Positions 25,634-34,972 are shown, numbered from the stretch's first letter. The stretch: DNA of 48,866 nt from Roseovarius salinarum (GCF_002834145.1 NZ_PHNT01000009.1:84324-133189), one strand, 5' to 3'. The notes: generated from the letters alone by a model not told the origin. Translations and numbers: made by a program.

Positions 25634-27003
25634 GCCGCCTGCCGCCCAAGCCCCCCGCACGTGAAGGGCGCGTGTCGCTGTGGCGCTACCTGCGGCTGTT
25701 CCGCCGGGACATCCTGTCGGCACAGCCCGCCCGTCTTTACCGCGCCTGGATGGCCGAGTTCCGCACGCCGTTCTTTCGGTCGTTCCTGTGCAATCAGCCG
25801 GATCTCGTGGATCTCGTGCTGCGCGAGCGGCCCGATGATTTCCCGAAATCGGACCGCATCCGCGAAGGACTGGCGCCGCTTCTGGGCGACTCGGTCTTCG
25901 TGACCAACGGCGCGACATGGAAGCGCCAACGCCGGATCATCGACCCCGCCTTCGAGGGGGGGCGGCTGCGCGACACCTTCCCGGCGATGTGGGACGCGGG
26001 CCGGGCGGCGGCGGATCGGCTCGCGCCGCTGGCGGACGGCGAACCGGTGGAGATCGAGGCGCAGACCAGCCACGCCGCCGCCGACGTGATCTTTCGCACG
26101 CTGTTCTCGATCCCGATCGAGCACGAGGTCGCGGGGCAGGTCTTCGAAAGCTTCCGTGCCCACCAGCGCACGCAGCCCGTGGTCAACCTTGGCGCGTTGC
26201 TGCCGCTGCCGCGCTGGGTGCCGCGGTTCCATCGCCGGGGCACGCGGGCCACCGCCCGGCAGATCCGGGACCTGATCACGCGGCTGACGTCCGACCGGAT
26301 GGCGCAGATCGCGGACGGCACGGCGCCGGACGACCTGGCGACAAAGATCATGACCACCCCCGATCCGCAAACCGGGGAGCGGTTCGATACCGGGGAGATG
26401 GTAGACCAGGTCGCGATCTTCTTCCTCGCCGGGCACGAGACCAGCGCCTCGGCGCTGGCCTGGGCGCTTTACCTGCTGGCGCTTTATCCGGAATGGCAGG
26501 ACAGCGTGGCAGACGAGGCGCAGGCCGAGATCGACCCCCGGCGCGCGTATTTCTCGGTCGTGGGCCGGCTGCGCTTCGCGCGGGACGTGTTCCGCGAAAC
26601 CCTGCGGCTTTATCCCCCGGTGCCGATGATGGTGCGCGAAGCCGCGTGCCCCGAACGGTTCCGCGATCGCGACGTGCCGAAGGGCGCGCAGATCGTTCTC
26701 AGCCCGTGGCACCTGCACCGGCACACGCGGCTGTGGGACAACCCCGACGGTTTCGACCCGGGGCGCTTCGCCACGGACAACGGCAAGGCCTGCCTGCGCG
26801 ATGCCTATATCCCCTTCTCGGCGGGCCAGCGCGTCTGCACGGGTGCGGGCTTCGCGATGATGGAAGGCCCGCTTCTCCTGGCGATGCTGGTGCGCGACTA
26901 CCGGTTCGAAGCGGTGGCCGAGCGGCCGGCGATGCCCGTGGCGCATCTGACGGTCCGGGGGCGCGAAGGTATCTGGCTGCGCGTCACCCCGCGCGCGCCT
27001 TGA
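25630..27003 (+). CDS. Cytochrome P450
   Basis: A 457-residue heme monooxygenase. The oxygen-binding I helix shows FFLAGHETSASAL (about 263-275), the K-helix ExxR is Glu323-Arg326 in FRETLRLYPP, and the heme loop is PFSAGQRVCTGAGFAMME with ligand Cys403. No membrane anchor or fused reductase is present, so it needs separate redox partners. The N-terminus starts SRLPPKPPAREG. It is coupled to the preceding hydrolase-like gene. The substrate is unknown; the AGHETSA-type I helix and the layout resemble bacterial P450s acting on fatty acids or terpenoids, which is weak evidence. Confidence 0.94.
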   Translation: MSRLPPKPPAREGRVSLWRYLRLFRRDILSAQPARLYRAWMAEFRTPFFRSFLCNQPDLVDLVLRERPDDFPKSDRIREGLAPLLGDSVFVTNGATWKRQRRIIDPAFEGGRLRDTFPAMWDAGRAAADRLAPLADGEPVEIEAQTSHAAADVIFRTLFSIPIEHEVAGQVFESFRAHQRTQPVVNLGALLPLPRWVPRFHRRGTRATARQIRDLITRLTSDRMAQIADGTAPDDLATKIMTTPDPQTGERFDTGEMVDQVAIFFLAGHETSASALAWALYLLALYPEWQDSVADEAQAEIDPRRAYFSVVGRLRFARDVFRETLRLYPPVPMMVREAACPERFRDRDVPKGAQIVLSPWHLHRHTRLWDNPDGFDPGRFATDNGKACLRDAYIPFSAGQRVCTGAGFAMMEGPLLLAMLVRDYRFEAVAERPAMPVAHLTVRGREGIWLRVTPRAP

Positions 27004-27007
27004 GCGG

Positions 27008-27079
27008 CAAATCTTTTGTCAAAAGATTTGCCAAAGGTTTTGACAAAACCTTTTCCAAAACCTTTCGGAAAGGTTTTGG
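27008..27079. repeat. Three consecutive AT-rich perfect hairpins
   Basis: Hairpin 1: caaatctttt (27008-27017) with aaaagatttg (27021-27030). Hairpin 2: aaaggtttt (27033-27041) with aaaaccttt (27045-27053). Hairpin 3: ccaaaaccttt (27055-27065) with aaaggttttgg (27069-27079). Each loop is 3 nt. The arms of 2 and 3 are also complementary to each other, so other pairings are possible. The block starts 5 bases after the P450 stop and ends 16 before the convergent small gene. It could be a bidirectional terminator or an interspersed palindromic repeat. Its low GC stands out. Confidence 0.85.
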
Positions 27080-27095
27080 GCGGCCAGTGGCCCGC

Positions 27096-27326
27096 TCAGC
27101 ACAGGACTTTCACCGGTTCGTTGTTGCAGAAGATGACGAAATGTCCCGCATTCTCGATGGCGTGAAAACCGCGGCGGCGCAATTCGGCCTCGAAGGCGGG
27201 GCGGCCGACCATCCGTTCGACATGCGCCACCTGCCGGCGCACGACCCCGCCCTCGCGCGCGGCGCGGGCGTCGAATATCTGGCGCATCCACAGGTCGGCG
27301 GGCAGGGGGGCGTGCATCCGGTTCAT
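27096..27326 (-). CDS. Small conserved protein of unknown function
   Basis: A 76-residue protein, MNRMHAPLPADLWMRQIFDA at the start, REGGVVRRQVAHVERMVG and LRRRGFHAIENAGHFVIFCN in the body, ending in a cysteine after CNNEPVKVL. It resembles a short protein common in Rhodobacteraceae that is sometimes labelled phosphoribosylanthranilate isomerase, but it is far too short and has no TrpF motif. A start three codons later is equally possible. It is the last of a minus-strand set with fumC, DUF4169 and the ribbon-helix-helix gene. Confidence 0.75.
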   Translation of the reverse strand: MNRMHAPLPADLWMRQIFDARAAREGGVVRRQVAHVERMVGRPAFEAELRRRGFHAIENAGHFVIFCNNEPVKVLC

Positions 27327-27361
27327 GCCCCGACCCTGCCCGCACCCGGGTAAACAGCCGG

Positions 27362-27577
27362 TTAACCGCGATAGTGCTGCAGGACGTGGACCCGGATCGC
27401 CGAGGCCAGCCCGGTGTCGAGGTCGCGCGCCGCGTCGATCTCGGCGGCCAGCACGTTGACGGGCTTGCCCTGTTCGGCGGCGATCTCGCGAAACGCGTGC
27501 CAGAACGCGTCCTCCAGCGAGACGCTCGTGCGGTGCCCGCGCAGGGTCAGCGAGCGCTTGACCGGCCGGCCGCTCAT
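27362..27577 (-). CDS. Ribbon-helix-helix domain protein
   Basis: A 71-residue protein with a ribbon-helix-helix-type fold: SLTLRGHRTSVSLEDAFWHA (strand and first helix) and AEQGKPVNVLAAEIDAARD (second helix). Such proteins are DNA-binding dimers, but this subfamily's target is unknown. The start ATG overlaps the stop of the DUF4169 gene, so it is translated as part of the fumC operon. The fixed linkage to fumC suggests a shared function that is not yet known. Confidence 0.85.
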   Translation of the reverse strand: MSGRPVKRSLTLRGHRTSVSLEDAFWHAFREIAAEQGKPVNVLAAEIDAARDLDTGLASAIRVHVLQHYRG

Positions 27578-27750
27578 TCGTCGCGCTTGTGGCCGTCGGT
27601 TTCGCGCCGGAACTTCTCGGCGCGCGCTGCGTCCAGCTCTCTTTCCACCTTGCTGCGCCCGAACCGCGCGGCATTGGCATCGCCGCGGGCCTTCTTGTCG
27701 GCCCGCGTCTTCTGCTTGCGCACGCGGTTGAGGTTCACCGGCCGGCTCAT
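27574..27750 (-). CDS. DUF4169 small basic protein
   Basis: A 58-residue, strongly charged protein: [20 protein letters not shown] at the start, then [20 protein letters not shown] and a tail ending HKRDE. It fits the DUF4169 family, small proteins found next to fumC and a ribbon-helix-helix gene in Rhodobacteraceae. The start overlaps the fumC stop (ATGA) and the stop overlaps the next start, so all three are translationally coupled. It is likely helical. Function unknown. Confidence 0.85.
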   Translation of the reverse strand: MSRPVNLNRVRKQKTRADKKARGDANAARFGRSKVERELDAARAEKFRRETDGHKRDE

Positions 27751-29144
27751 GCGTCCTTGGGGCCGATCATCTGCTCGGGGCGCACGACGCGGTCGAAGGT
27801 GGCCTCGTCCACGAATCCGAGGTTGACGGCCTCTTCCTTCAGCGTGGTGCCGTTGCGGTGCGCCGTCTTGGCGACCTTGGTGGCGTTGTCGTAGCCGATT
27901 TCCGGGGCGAGCGCGGTGACCAGCATCAGCGATTCACGCATCAGCTTCTCGATCCGTTCCTCGTTGGCCCGAAGCCCGTCCACGAGGTTGTCGGTGAATG
28001 CCACGGACGCATCGCCCAGAAGCTGCATGGACTGCAGCACGTTGTAGGCCATCATCGGCTTCATGACGTTCAGTTCGAAATGCCCCTGGCTGCCGGCGAA
28101 GCCCACCGCCGCGTCGTTGCCCATGACATGCGCGCAGACCTGGGTGAGCGCCTCGCACTGCGTGGGGTTGACCTTGCCCGGCATGATCGAGCTGCCCGGC
28201 TCGTTCTCGGGCAGGATCAATTCGCCCAGCCCGCAGCGCGGGCCGCTGCCCAGGAACCGGATGTCGTTGGCGATCTTGAAGAGGCTCGCCGCCACCGTCT
28301 TGAGCGCGCCCGACATCTCGGCCATCGCGTCATGGGCCGCGAGCGCCTCGAACTTGTTGGGGGCGGTGACGAAGGGCAGGCCGGTGATTTCGGCCATGTT
28401 CCCGGCGACCGTTTCGGCCCAGCCCTTGCGGGTGTTCAGCCCCGTGCCCACCGCGGTGCCGCCCTGCGCCAGCTCGTGGATGCGTCCCAGCGCGGCCTCG
28501 ACGCGGGCGATGCCCGTCGCGACCTGGTGAGCGTAGCCGGAGAACTCCTGGCCCAGGGTCAGCGGCGTCGCGTCCTGCGTGTGCGTGCGGCCGATCTTGA
28601 TGATGCCGTCGAACGCCCTGGTCTTCGCCTGCAACGCCGTGTGGAGCTTGCGCAGGCCCGGAAGCGTCACGTCGCGCGCCGTCATTGCCGTGGCGATGTG
28701 CATCGCCGTGGGGAAGGTGTCGTTCGAGCTTTGCCCCATGTTGCAATGATCGTTGGGGTGGACCGGGTCCTTGGTGCCCATCCGCCCGCCCAGGATCTCG
28801 ATGGCGCGGTTGGCAATCACCTCGTTTGCGTTCATGTTGGATTGCGTGCCCGAGCCGGTCTGCCAGACCACCAGCGGGAAATGATCGTCGAGCTGGCCAT
28901 CCGCGACCTCGCCGGCGGCTTGCACGATGGCCTCGCCGATCTTCGGGTCCAGCGTGCCCTGCGCGACGTTGGCCTGAGCGCAGGCCTTCTTGATGACGCC
29001 CAGCGCACGAACGATGGCCCGCGGCTGATGTTCCCAGCCGATCGGGAAGTTCATGATCGACCGCTGGGTCTGCGCGCCCCAGTACTTGTCGGCAGGCACT
29101 TCGAGCGGGCCGAAGCTGTCGGTTTCGGTGCGTGTCGCGGTCAT
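27747..29144 (-). CDS. fumC: Class II fumarate hydratase
   Basis: A 465-residue, iron-independent fumarase of the TCA cycle that interconverts fumarate and malate. [20 protein letters not shown] is the start, [20 protein letters not shown] contains the catalytic-site His, and [16 protein letters not shown] is the signature loop with the catalytic Ser. Length is normal. It is the first gene of a coupled minus-strand set with DUF4169 and ribbon-helix-helix genes. Confidence 0.97.
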   Translation of the reverse strand: MTATRTETDSFGPLEVPADKYWGAQTQRSIMNFPIGWEHQPRAIVRALGVIKKACAQANVAQGTLDPKIGEAIVQAAGEVADGQLDDHFPLVVWQTGSGTQSNMNANEVIANRAIEILGGRMGTKDPVHPNDHCNMGQSSNDTFPTAMHIATAMTARDVTLPGLRKLHTALQAKTRAFDGIIKIGRTHTQDATPLTLGQEFSGYAHQVATGIARVEAALGRIHELAQGGTAVGTGLNTRKGWAETVAGNMAEITGLPFVTAPNKFEALAAHDAMAEMSGALKTVAASLFKIANDIRFLGSGPRCGLGELILPENEPGSSIMPGKVNPTQCEALTQVCAHVMGNDAAVGFAGSQGHFELNVMKPMMAYNVLQSMQLLGDASVAFTDNLVDGLRANEERIEKLMRESLMLVTALAPEIGYDNATKVAKTAHRNGTTLKEEAVNLGFVDEATFDRVVRPEQMIGPKDA

Positions 29145-29198
29145 CGTCGGCTCTCCTTGTTCCGGGTCGCCGACTTCATACCCGACACGCGCGCGAAT

Positions 29199-29756
29199 TC
29201 AATGTCTCAGGCGGCGGAACACGAAGACGCGGGCGGGCGGCAGGTTCGCCCACACGGTGCCGCGCTTCTCGGCCGAAACGCCCAGTTCGCGTTGAATCTG
29301 CGGCCCGATGGGGGCGTTGGGGCTGTAGGTGATCTGGCTGAAGAAGCCGCCCGGGGCCATCACGCCCAGGGCGCGTCCGACCACGTCGCGCTGGATCTGG
29401 GGGCGCGCCAGAACGGGCACGCCGGAGATCACCGCGCCAACGCCTGCAAGGCCGATCTGGTCGATCTCCTGCGCGGGACGGTTGAGCACCGTCACACCGG
29501 GAAATTTCTGCTGCAGCGTCTCGCAGAAGCGGGCGTTGGTCTCCAGCAGGGTCACCCGCTCGGGCGCCACGCCGCGGGCAAGGATCGCCTTGGTGAAACT
29601 GCCGGTGCCGGGGCCGATCTCGACGATGGGGCCGTCGACATCCTCCACGCCTTCGGTCATGCGGCGCGCCACCGCCCCCGATGATGGCGCGATGGCGACA
29701 ACCTCGGCCGGGCGCCGCAGCAACTCACCCAGAAACACACCCAAATCGCTGGCCAT
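29199..29756 (-). CDS. SAM-dependent methyltransferase, phospholipid N-methyltransferase-like
   Basis: A 185-residue class I methyltransferase. The SAM-binding motif is VEIGPGTGSFTKAILARGV (about residues 45-63), with LLETNARFCETLQQKFPGV as the acidic second-strand region. DLGVFLGELLRRPAEVVAIAPSS at the N-terminus matches PmtA-like phospholipid methyltransferases and related proteins of Rhodobacteraceae. The ATG at 29756 is chosen since upstream residues are not conserved-looking. It may methylate phosphatidylethanolamine, but the substrate is not proven. Its relation to the KsgA fold makes other targets possible. Confidence 0.78.
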   Translation of the reverse strand: MASDLGVFLGELLRRPAEVVAIAPSSGAVARRMTEGVEDVDGPIVEIGPGTGSFTKAILARGVAPERVTLLETNARFCETLQQKFPGVTVLNRPAQEIDQIGLAGVGAVISGVPVLARPQIQRDVVGRALGVMAPGGFFSQITYSPNAPIGPQIQRELGVSAEKRGTVWANLPPARVFVFRRLRH

Positions 29757-29865
29757 GAAAGACGTCCTCCTCGGCTGATCCGTCGCGCCCGTTCCTAGCG
29801 AGGTTTCCGGGGCGGGCAATAACGGGCGTCACAAATTCACAAAATCTTCACGGGCGATGCCGTCG

Positions 29866-30339
29866 TCATTTCCTGAAACTGTCGAGGCTGACGACGTCCG
29901 CCTCGCCGGCCGGGGCCTCGTCGTCGTCGCGGGCCTCCGGTCCGGCGGTGTCATCGTCTGGCTCTTCGTCCTCGGCCTCGTCGGTCTGTTGCGTCTCGAA
30001 CCGCAGGCCGAATTCGACCGACGGGTCGACGAAGGTCTGGATCGCGTCGTAGGGCACGTACAGGTTCTCGGGGGCGTCGCCGAAGTTCAGCGTGACCGAG
30101 AAGCCCTCGTCGGTGACCTCGAGGTCGTCGAACCAGTGCTGCATCACCACCGTCATTTCCGACGGGTAACGCTCGCGCAGCCAGCCGGCCAGGCGCGCGT
30201 CGGGATGGGTGGTGTCGAAGGTGATGAAGAAATGATGCGCCCCCGGCAGGCCGTTTTGCTGAACATCCGTCAGCACCTGTTGGATGAGTCCGCGCATCGC
30301 GCGGTGCATCAGGTTTCCGTAGTCGATCGAACTGGTCAT
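29866..30339 (-). CDS. sspB: SspB-type ClpXP adaptor
   Basis: A 157-residue adaptor of the alphaproteobacterial SspB type that hands ssrA-tagged proteins to ClpXP. The substrate-binding domain covers residues 1-110 (LPGAHHFFITFDTTHPDARL, MTVVMQHWFDDLEV). An acidic linker (about 114-147) leads to the C-terminal ClpX-docking peptide VVSLDSFRK. The ATG at 30339 begins the typical SSIDYGNLMHRAMRGLIQQV. Cytoplasmic. Confidence 0.93.
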   Translation of the reverse strand: MTSSIDYGNLMHRAMRGLIQQVLTDVQQNGLPGAHHFFITFDTTHPDARLAGWLRERYPSEMTVVMQHWFDDLEVTDEGFSVTLNFGDAPENLYVPYDAIQTFVDPSVEFGLRFETQQTDEAEDEEPDDDTAGPEARDDDEAPAGEADVVSLDSFRK

Positions 30340-30404
30340 CGGGCAGCACATCCTCCTGAAGGTCAGCATAAGGGATTCGGCGCGAAACGAAAGACCCGGA
30401 CGCG

Positions 30405-31670
30405 CTAGACAAGTGCCTGCACCGCCGCACCGGCCAGCGCCATCAGCCCGAGCGCGGCAAGAAGCGGCAGCCGCAGGCCAAGCAGCAGCGCCATCGCCAG
30501 CGCCGTCAGGCCGGCCGCCTGGGGCGAGAAGCTGCTCCAGTCGGGAATCGCGCCGAAGGCGGTGTCGCGGACCCGGCCGAACAGCACGTGCAGCGCGAAC
30601 CAGACGGACAGGTTCAGGATCACGCCCACGACCGCCGCCGAGATGGCCGCGAGCGCGCCCTTCAGCCGGGGCCGCGCCAGCAGCGTCTCGATGTAGGGGG
30701 CGCCGGCAAAGATCCACAGGAAGCACGGCGTGAAGGTGACCCACAGCGTCAGCGCGCCGGCGGCCAGCGCCAGCCCGGGGCCGCCCGCCTGGTAGCCGGC
30801 AAGATGGCCGACGAACTGGGTCACCAGGATCAGGGGGCCGGGTGTCGTTTCGGCGAGCCCGAGCGCGTCGATCATCTGCGGCGTGGTCAGCCATCCGTGG
30901 GTCTCGACGACCGCCTGTGTCATGTAGGCGAGCACCGCGTAGGCGCCGCCGAAGGTCACGACCGCGAGCTTGCTGAAAAAGACAGCCACGCCGGTCAGGA
31001 ATTCCGCGTCGGCCGCCCAGGCGACCAGCACCGGCACCGCCCAGAGCGCCCCCCAGGTGGCGACTGTCGTGGCGGTGCCCCGCCAGTGTGGCGCGCGGTG
31101 CGGGGCGGGCGCGGCGGCATCCTGTTCGCGGGGCCGGGCCAGTGCCCCCCAAAAGGCGGCCACCGCGATGACCGCCGGGAAGGGCACCGAAAAGACGAAC
31201 ATCGCCGCGAACGCCCCCAGCGCCAGCGCCCAGGCATCCCAGCCCTCGAGTGCCTTGGCGGCGAGGCGCAGCAGGGCCTGAAGCACGATCACGACCACCG
31301 CCGCCTGGATGCCGGCGAACAGCGCCTGCACCAGCGGCACCTGCCCGAAGGCGGCATATCCCAGCGCCAGCGCCAGGATCACGGCCGCGCCCGGCAGAAC
31401 GAACAGCAGCCCCGCGATCAGCCCGCCGGGCACCCCGCGCAGTCGCCAGCCGGCGTAGGTGGCCAGCTGCATCGCTTCCGGCCCCGGCAGAAGCATGCAG
31501 AACGAAAGCGCGCCGAGGAACTGCCGCTCCTCTAGCCAGCCGTGGCGGTCCACCAGCTCGGTGTGCATGAGCGATATCTGCGCCGCGGGCCCGCCGAAGG
31601 ACAGCACGCCGATGCGCCCGAAGACGCGGAATAACTGCCAGAGGTCGGGCCCGTCCATGCAGCGGGTCAT
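30405..31670 (-). CDS. chrA: Chromate transporter ChrA, long-chain (two-domain) type
   Basis: A 421-residue inner-membrane protein with two homologous CHR halves. The first has FGRIGVLSFGGPAAQISLMH and MLLPGPEAMQLATYAGWR; the second has FFSKLAVVTFGGAYAVLAYM and ETTPGPLILVTQFVGHLAGY. These are the FGG and PGP motifs of the family. It is predicted to expel chromate, probably with protons, but many ChrA proteins have untested substrates. An ATG four codons in (31658) is an alternative start. No chromate reductase or regulator is adjacent. Confidence 0.92.
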   Translation of the reverse strand: MTRCMDGPDLWQLFRVFGRIGVLSFGGPAAQISLMHTELVDRHGWLEERQFLGALSFCMLLPGPEAMQLATYAGWRLRGVPGGLIAGLLFVLPGAAVILALALGYAAFGQVPLVQALFAGIQAAVVVIVLQALLRLAAKALEGWDAWALALGAFAAMFVFSVPFPAVIAVAAFWGALARPREQDAAAPAPHRAPHWRGTATTVATWGALWAVPVLVAWAADAEFLTGVAVFFSKLAVVTFGGAYAVLAYMTQAVVETHGWLTTPQMIDALGLAETTPGPLILVTQFVGHLAGYQAGGPGLALAAGALTLWVTFTPCFLWIFAGAPYIETLLARPRLKGALAAISAAVVGVILNLSVWFALHVLFGRVRDTAFGAIPDWSSFSPQAAGLTALAMALLLGLRLPLLAALGLMALAGAAVQALV

Positions 31671-31749
31671 AACGCCAACGCGCCGAGGGGCAAACCGGGA
31701 TCGCGCGCCGTCATGGAATTGTCATGCCAACCGCAACGCCGGCGGGCCG

Positions 31750-32331
31750 CTACCGCGTGAGCACCAGCTTGCCGTTCGCGATCTCGACGCTCTCGAACCG
31801 CTGCAGGTAACTCATCCCGAGAAGGGACTGGTCCATCCGCCCCTCGTTGACCCAGGCGCGCAGGCCCGTGTCGCGCATCGGCCCGATCTCGAAGCTGCCA
31901 AGGTTCACCGGTGCCGTGCGCACCTCGCCGTTGGCGGTGTAGGCGCGGTCGACGTAGGCCAGCCCGTCCGGGTCGATCCCGGCCTCGCGCGCGGCGGATT
32001 TCGACAGCACGATCTGCGACGCGCCGGTATCCACGACGAACCGCACCGGCGCGCCGTTGACCTGCGCGGTGACGTAGTAGTGGCCATCCGGGGCGCGCGG
32101 CAGCTCGATCTTGCCGGGGCCCGTCATCACCGCCTGGCCCGGGCGCATGCCCTGCCGGATGTCGCCCCACAGGCCGACGGCCGCGATCACGCCCACGAAG
32201 ATCAGCGCCCAGATCATCGCCTGCTGGATCATCCGCCCCAGCGAGCCGCGATGGTGCGTGACGTAGATGAGAACGATGGCCGTGCCGAGCACGACCAGAT
32301 AGATCAACTGGGCGGTGTCGAAGTCGTTCAT
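31750..32331 (-). CDS. Membrane-anchored retropepsin-like aspartic protease (TIGR02281 type)
   Basis: A 193-residue protein with two N-terminal hydrophobic helices (about 8-23 and 37-53) and a C-terminal single-domain aspartic protease. The active-site motif FVVDTGASQIVLS is clear, and DQSLLGMSYLQRFESVEIAN is the matching flap/C-terminal block of clan AA proteases. Retropepsin-like domains act as dimers. The ATG at 32331 is chosen because the N-terminal helix begins just after. The protease domain probably faces the periplasm. Its substrate is unknown. Confidence 0.86.
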   Translation of the reverse strand: MNDFDTAQLIYLVVLGTAIVLIYVTHHRGSLGRMIQQAMIWALIFVGVIAAVGLWGDIRQGMRPGQAVMTGPGKIELPRAPDGHYYVTAQVNGAPVRFVVDTGASQIVLSKSAAREAGIDPDGLAYVDRAYTANGEVRTAPVNLGSFEIGPMRDTGLRAWVNEGRMDQSLLGMSYLQRFESVEIANGKLVLTR

Positions 32332-32388
32332 GCCGTGTCCCTCGCGCGTGTGCGCCCCATATGGGCGCATCCGTGCCGTATTGTAAGA

Positions 32389-33018
32389 TCACCCCGCAAG
32401 CCCGAAGCCCTTCAGCCCGTCGAGAACGAACTGCACCGCCAGCGCGGCCAGCAGCATGCCGAGGATGCGGGTGACGACGTTGATGCCGGTGCGCCCCAGC
32501 GCGCGTTCCAGCAGCCCCGCCGCAAGGAAAAGCAGCAGCACGATGGCGATCACCCCGGCCATCACGCCCATAACCCACGCCATGCCTTCCAGCCCGGGCT
32601 TCTGGCCGGCCAGCAGGATCACCGAGGTGATCGCACCGGGCCCCGCGATCAGCGGCACCGCGAGCGGGAAGACCGAGGGGTCGTCGCCGTCGTCCTCCTC
32701 CTCGGCCTGGTCGGCCTGGCCCTGCCGCCGCTTGGTGCGGCGCTCGAACAGCATGTCCAGCGCGGTCAGGAAAAGCAGGATGCCGCCGGCGATGCGGAAG
32801 GCCGGCATCGAGATGCCGACGAAGTCCAGCACCGCCTCGCCGAAGGCCGTGAAGACGATCAGGATCAGCACCGAGGTGATGCAGGCGCGCAGGGCGATCG
32901 CCCGCCGGCGCGCCGCCGTCATCCCTTGCGTGAGCGCCACGAAGATGGGCGTCATGCCGATGGGATCGATGATCACGAAAAGCGTGACGAAGGCCGTGAT
33001 CAGAAAGGCGCTGTCCAT
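32389..33018 (-). CDS. MarC-family inner-membrane protein
   Basis: A 209-residue membrane protein with about six hydrophobic segments. FVTLFVIIDPIGMTPIFVAL, RIAGGILLFLTALDMLF and PLAVPLIAGPGAITSVILL are typical MarC blocks. A charged cytoplasmic loop (RQGQADQAEEEDDGDD, about residues 99-114) sits between the halves. Despite the name, the family has no proven role in antibiotic resistance. Transport activity is assumed. Confidence 0.9.
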   Translation of the reverse strand: MDSAFLITAFVTLFVIIDPIGMTPIFVALTQGMTAARRRAIALRACITSVLILIVFTAFGEAVLDFVGISMPAFRIAGGILLFLTALDMLFERRTKRRQGQADQAEEEDDGDDPSVFPLAVPLIAGPGAITSVILLAGQKPGLEGMAWVMGVMAGVIAIVLLLFLAAGLLERALGRTGINVVTRILGMLLAALAVQFVLDGLKGFGLAG

Positions 33019-33112
33019 GCGCCATTGCGACCATGTCCGGCCCGCCTTGGCAAGGGGCGTGTCGCGCGCGGCGCCGGCAGGGCGGGTCGCCGCCGGCGGC
33101 GGCCGGGCGCGC

Positions 33113-34972
33113 TCAGGCGTCGCCGCCGGCGGCCTCGAGCCGTTCCAGCGCGTCCATCCACAGCGCCTCCGCCCGGTCCAGCCCGTCCATGACCTCGGCG
33201 TATTTCTTCTGCCATTCGGCGGCCTCGTTGGCGCGCGCGTCGTCGTAGAGCGCGGGATCGGCCAGCTTGGCGGCGATGCGGTCGCGCATCTCGTTGAGCT
33301 TCTCGACGCGCGCCTCGCACTTGCGCACCTCTTGGCGCAGGTTCGCGCGCGCCTCCCTTGCCGGCTTTTGCGGCTTGGCCGGTTTGGGTGTCCCGGCCCG
33401 CCGGCCGGGCTTGTCGCCGGCCAGCAGTTCGGCGCGGTAGCTTTCCAGGTCGCCGTCGTAGGGCCGCACGCGCCCGCCCGCCACCAACCACAGCCGGTCG
33501 GCCACCAGCTCCAGCAGGTGCATGTCGTGGCTCACCAGGATCACCGCGCCGGAATAGGCGGTCAGCGCCTCGATCAGCGCCTCGCGGCTTTCGATGTCGA
33601 GGTGGTTGGTGGGCTCGTCGAGGATCAGCAATTGCGGCGCGTCCAGCGTGGCCAGCATCAGCGAAAGCCGTGCCTTCTGCCCGCCCGACAGCTGCGCGAC
33701 GGGCGTGTCGGCCTGGTCGGCACCGATGCCGAAGGCGCCCATCCGCGCGCGCAGCCGCGTGGGCGGCGTGTCCGGGCGGTGACGCCGGATGTGGTCCAGC
33801 GGGGTTTCGTCCTCGTGCAGCTCATCGACCTGGTGCTGCGCGAAATAGCCGACGCGCAGCTTGGCGGCGGTGTGCAGCCGCCCGGACATCGGGGGCAGCT
33901 TGCCGGCGAAAAGCTTCGACAGCGTGGACTTGCCCTCGCCGTTGCGCCCGAGCAGCGCGATGCGGTCGTCCTGGTCGATGCGCAGGTCGAGCCGTGACAG
34001 CACCGGCGTGTCGTCGTAGCCCACCGCGCCATCCTCGACCCGCAGGATCGGGGGCGAAAGCGCCTCGGGCTCGGGGAAGGTGAAGGCGCGCAACGCCGCT
34101 TCCTGAGGGCGGGCCACGGGCTTCATCTTCGCCAGCGCCTTGATCCGCGCCTGCGCCTGCTTGGCCTTGTCCGCCTTGTAACGGAACCGGTCCACATAGG
34201 ATTGCAGGTGCGCGCGGCGCGCCTCCTGCTTCTTCGCTTCCGCTTCGGCCGCGGCGACGCGGGCGGCGCGGGTTTCGGCGAAAGCGTCGTAGCCCCCCTG
34301 GTAGAGCGCGAGCTTGCGGTCCTCGAGGTGCAGGATGGCGCCCACGGCACGGTTGAGCAAACCGCGGTCGTGGCTGATGACGATCACGGTGTGCGGATAC
34401 CGCGCGAGGTAGGATTCCAGCCATAGCGCACCCTCGAGGTCGAGGTAGTTGGTGGGCTCGTCCAGAAGCAGCAGGTCGGGCTGTGAAAACAGCACCGCGG
34501 CCAGCGCCACGCGCATCCGCCAGCCGCCGGAGAAGGCGCTGCACGGCATCCTTTGGGCGGCATCGTCGAACCCCAGGCCCTTAAGGATGGACGCCGCGCG
34601 CGCCTCGGCGCCCCAGGCGTCGATGTCCGCCAGCCGGGTCTGGATGTCGGCGATGCGCGCGCCGTCGGTCGCCGTCTCGGCCTCGGCCAGCAGCGCGGTG
34701 CGCTCGGCGTCGGCGGCCAGGACCGTGTCGATGAGCGATGCGTCGGTGCCCGGGGCCTCCTGCGCCACGCCGCCGATGCGTGCGCGCGGCGGCAGCGTGA
34801 TCTGGCCGCCCTCGAGCGCCAGTTCGCCCCGGATCAGGCGGAACAGCGTGGTCTTGCCGGTGCCGTTGCGCCCCACGAGGCCCACCTTGTGGCCATCGGG
34901 GATGGTCGCCGAGGCGTGCTCGAACAACGGGCGACCGGCCACGGAATAGGAAATGTCGTCGATGCGCAGCAT
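33113..34972 (-). CDS. ABC-F ATPase, YheS-like translation factor
   Basis: A 619-residue soluble twin ABC ATPase with no membrane domain. Domain 1 has [26 protein letters not shown] and [13 protein letters not shown]; domain 2 has [25 protein letters not shown] and [12 protein letters not shown]. The linker [20 protein letters not shown] matches E. coli YheS. The C-terminus is a charged coiled coil (about 545-615). ABC-F proteins bind the ribosomal E site to help stalled translation. The ATG at 34972 starts [20 protein letters not shown], as usual. Confidence 0.93.
   Translation of the reverse strand: MLRIDDISYSVAGRPLFEHASATIPDGHKVGLVGRNGTGKTTLFRLIRGELALEGGQITLPPRARIGGVAQEAPGTDASLIDTVLAADAERTALLAEAETATDGARIADIQTRLADIDAWGAEARAASILKGLGFDDAAQRMPCSAFSGGWRMRVALAAVLFSQPDLLLLDEPTNYLDLEGALWLESYLARYPHTVIVISHDRGLLNRAVGAILHLEDRKLALYQGGYDAFAETRAARVAAAEAEAKKQEARRAHLQSYVDRFRYKADKAKQAQARIKALAKMKPVARPQEAALRAFTFPEPEALSPPILRVEDGAVGYDDTPVLSRLDLRIDQDDRIALLGRNGEGKSTLSKLFAGKLPPMSGRLHTAAKLRVGYFAQHQVDELHEDETPLDHIRRHRPDTPPTRLRARMGAFGIGADQADTPVAQLSGGQKARLSLMLATLDAPQLLILDEPTNHLDIESREALIEALTAYSGAVILVSHDMHLLELVADRLWLVAGGRVRPYDGDLESYRAELLAGDKPGRRAGTPKPAKPQKPAREARANLRQEVRKCEARVEKLNEMRDRIAAKLADPALYDDARANEAAEWQKKYAEVMDGLDRAEALWMDALERLEAAGGDA

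Noticed and set aside
27008..27079. CRISPR or integrase attachment site
   Set aside because: There are three different inverted repeats with no spacers, no cas or integrase gene and no duplicated flanks.
27096..27326. Phosphoribosylanthranilate isomerase (TrpF)
   Set aside because: The protein is only 76 residues and has none of the barrel motifs; the label sometimes seen on relatives looks like an annotation error.
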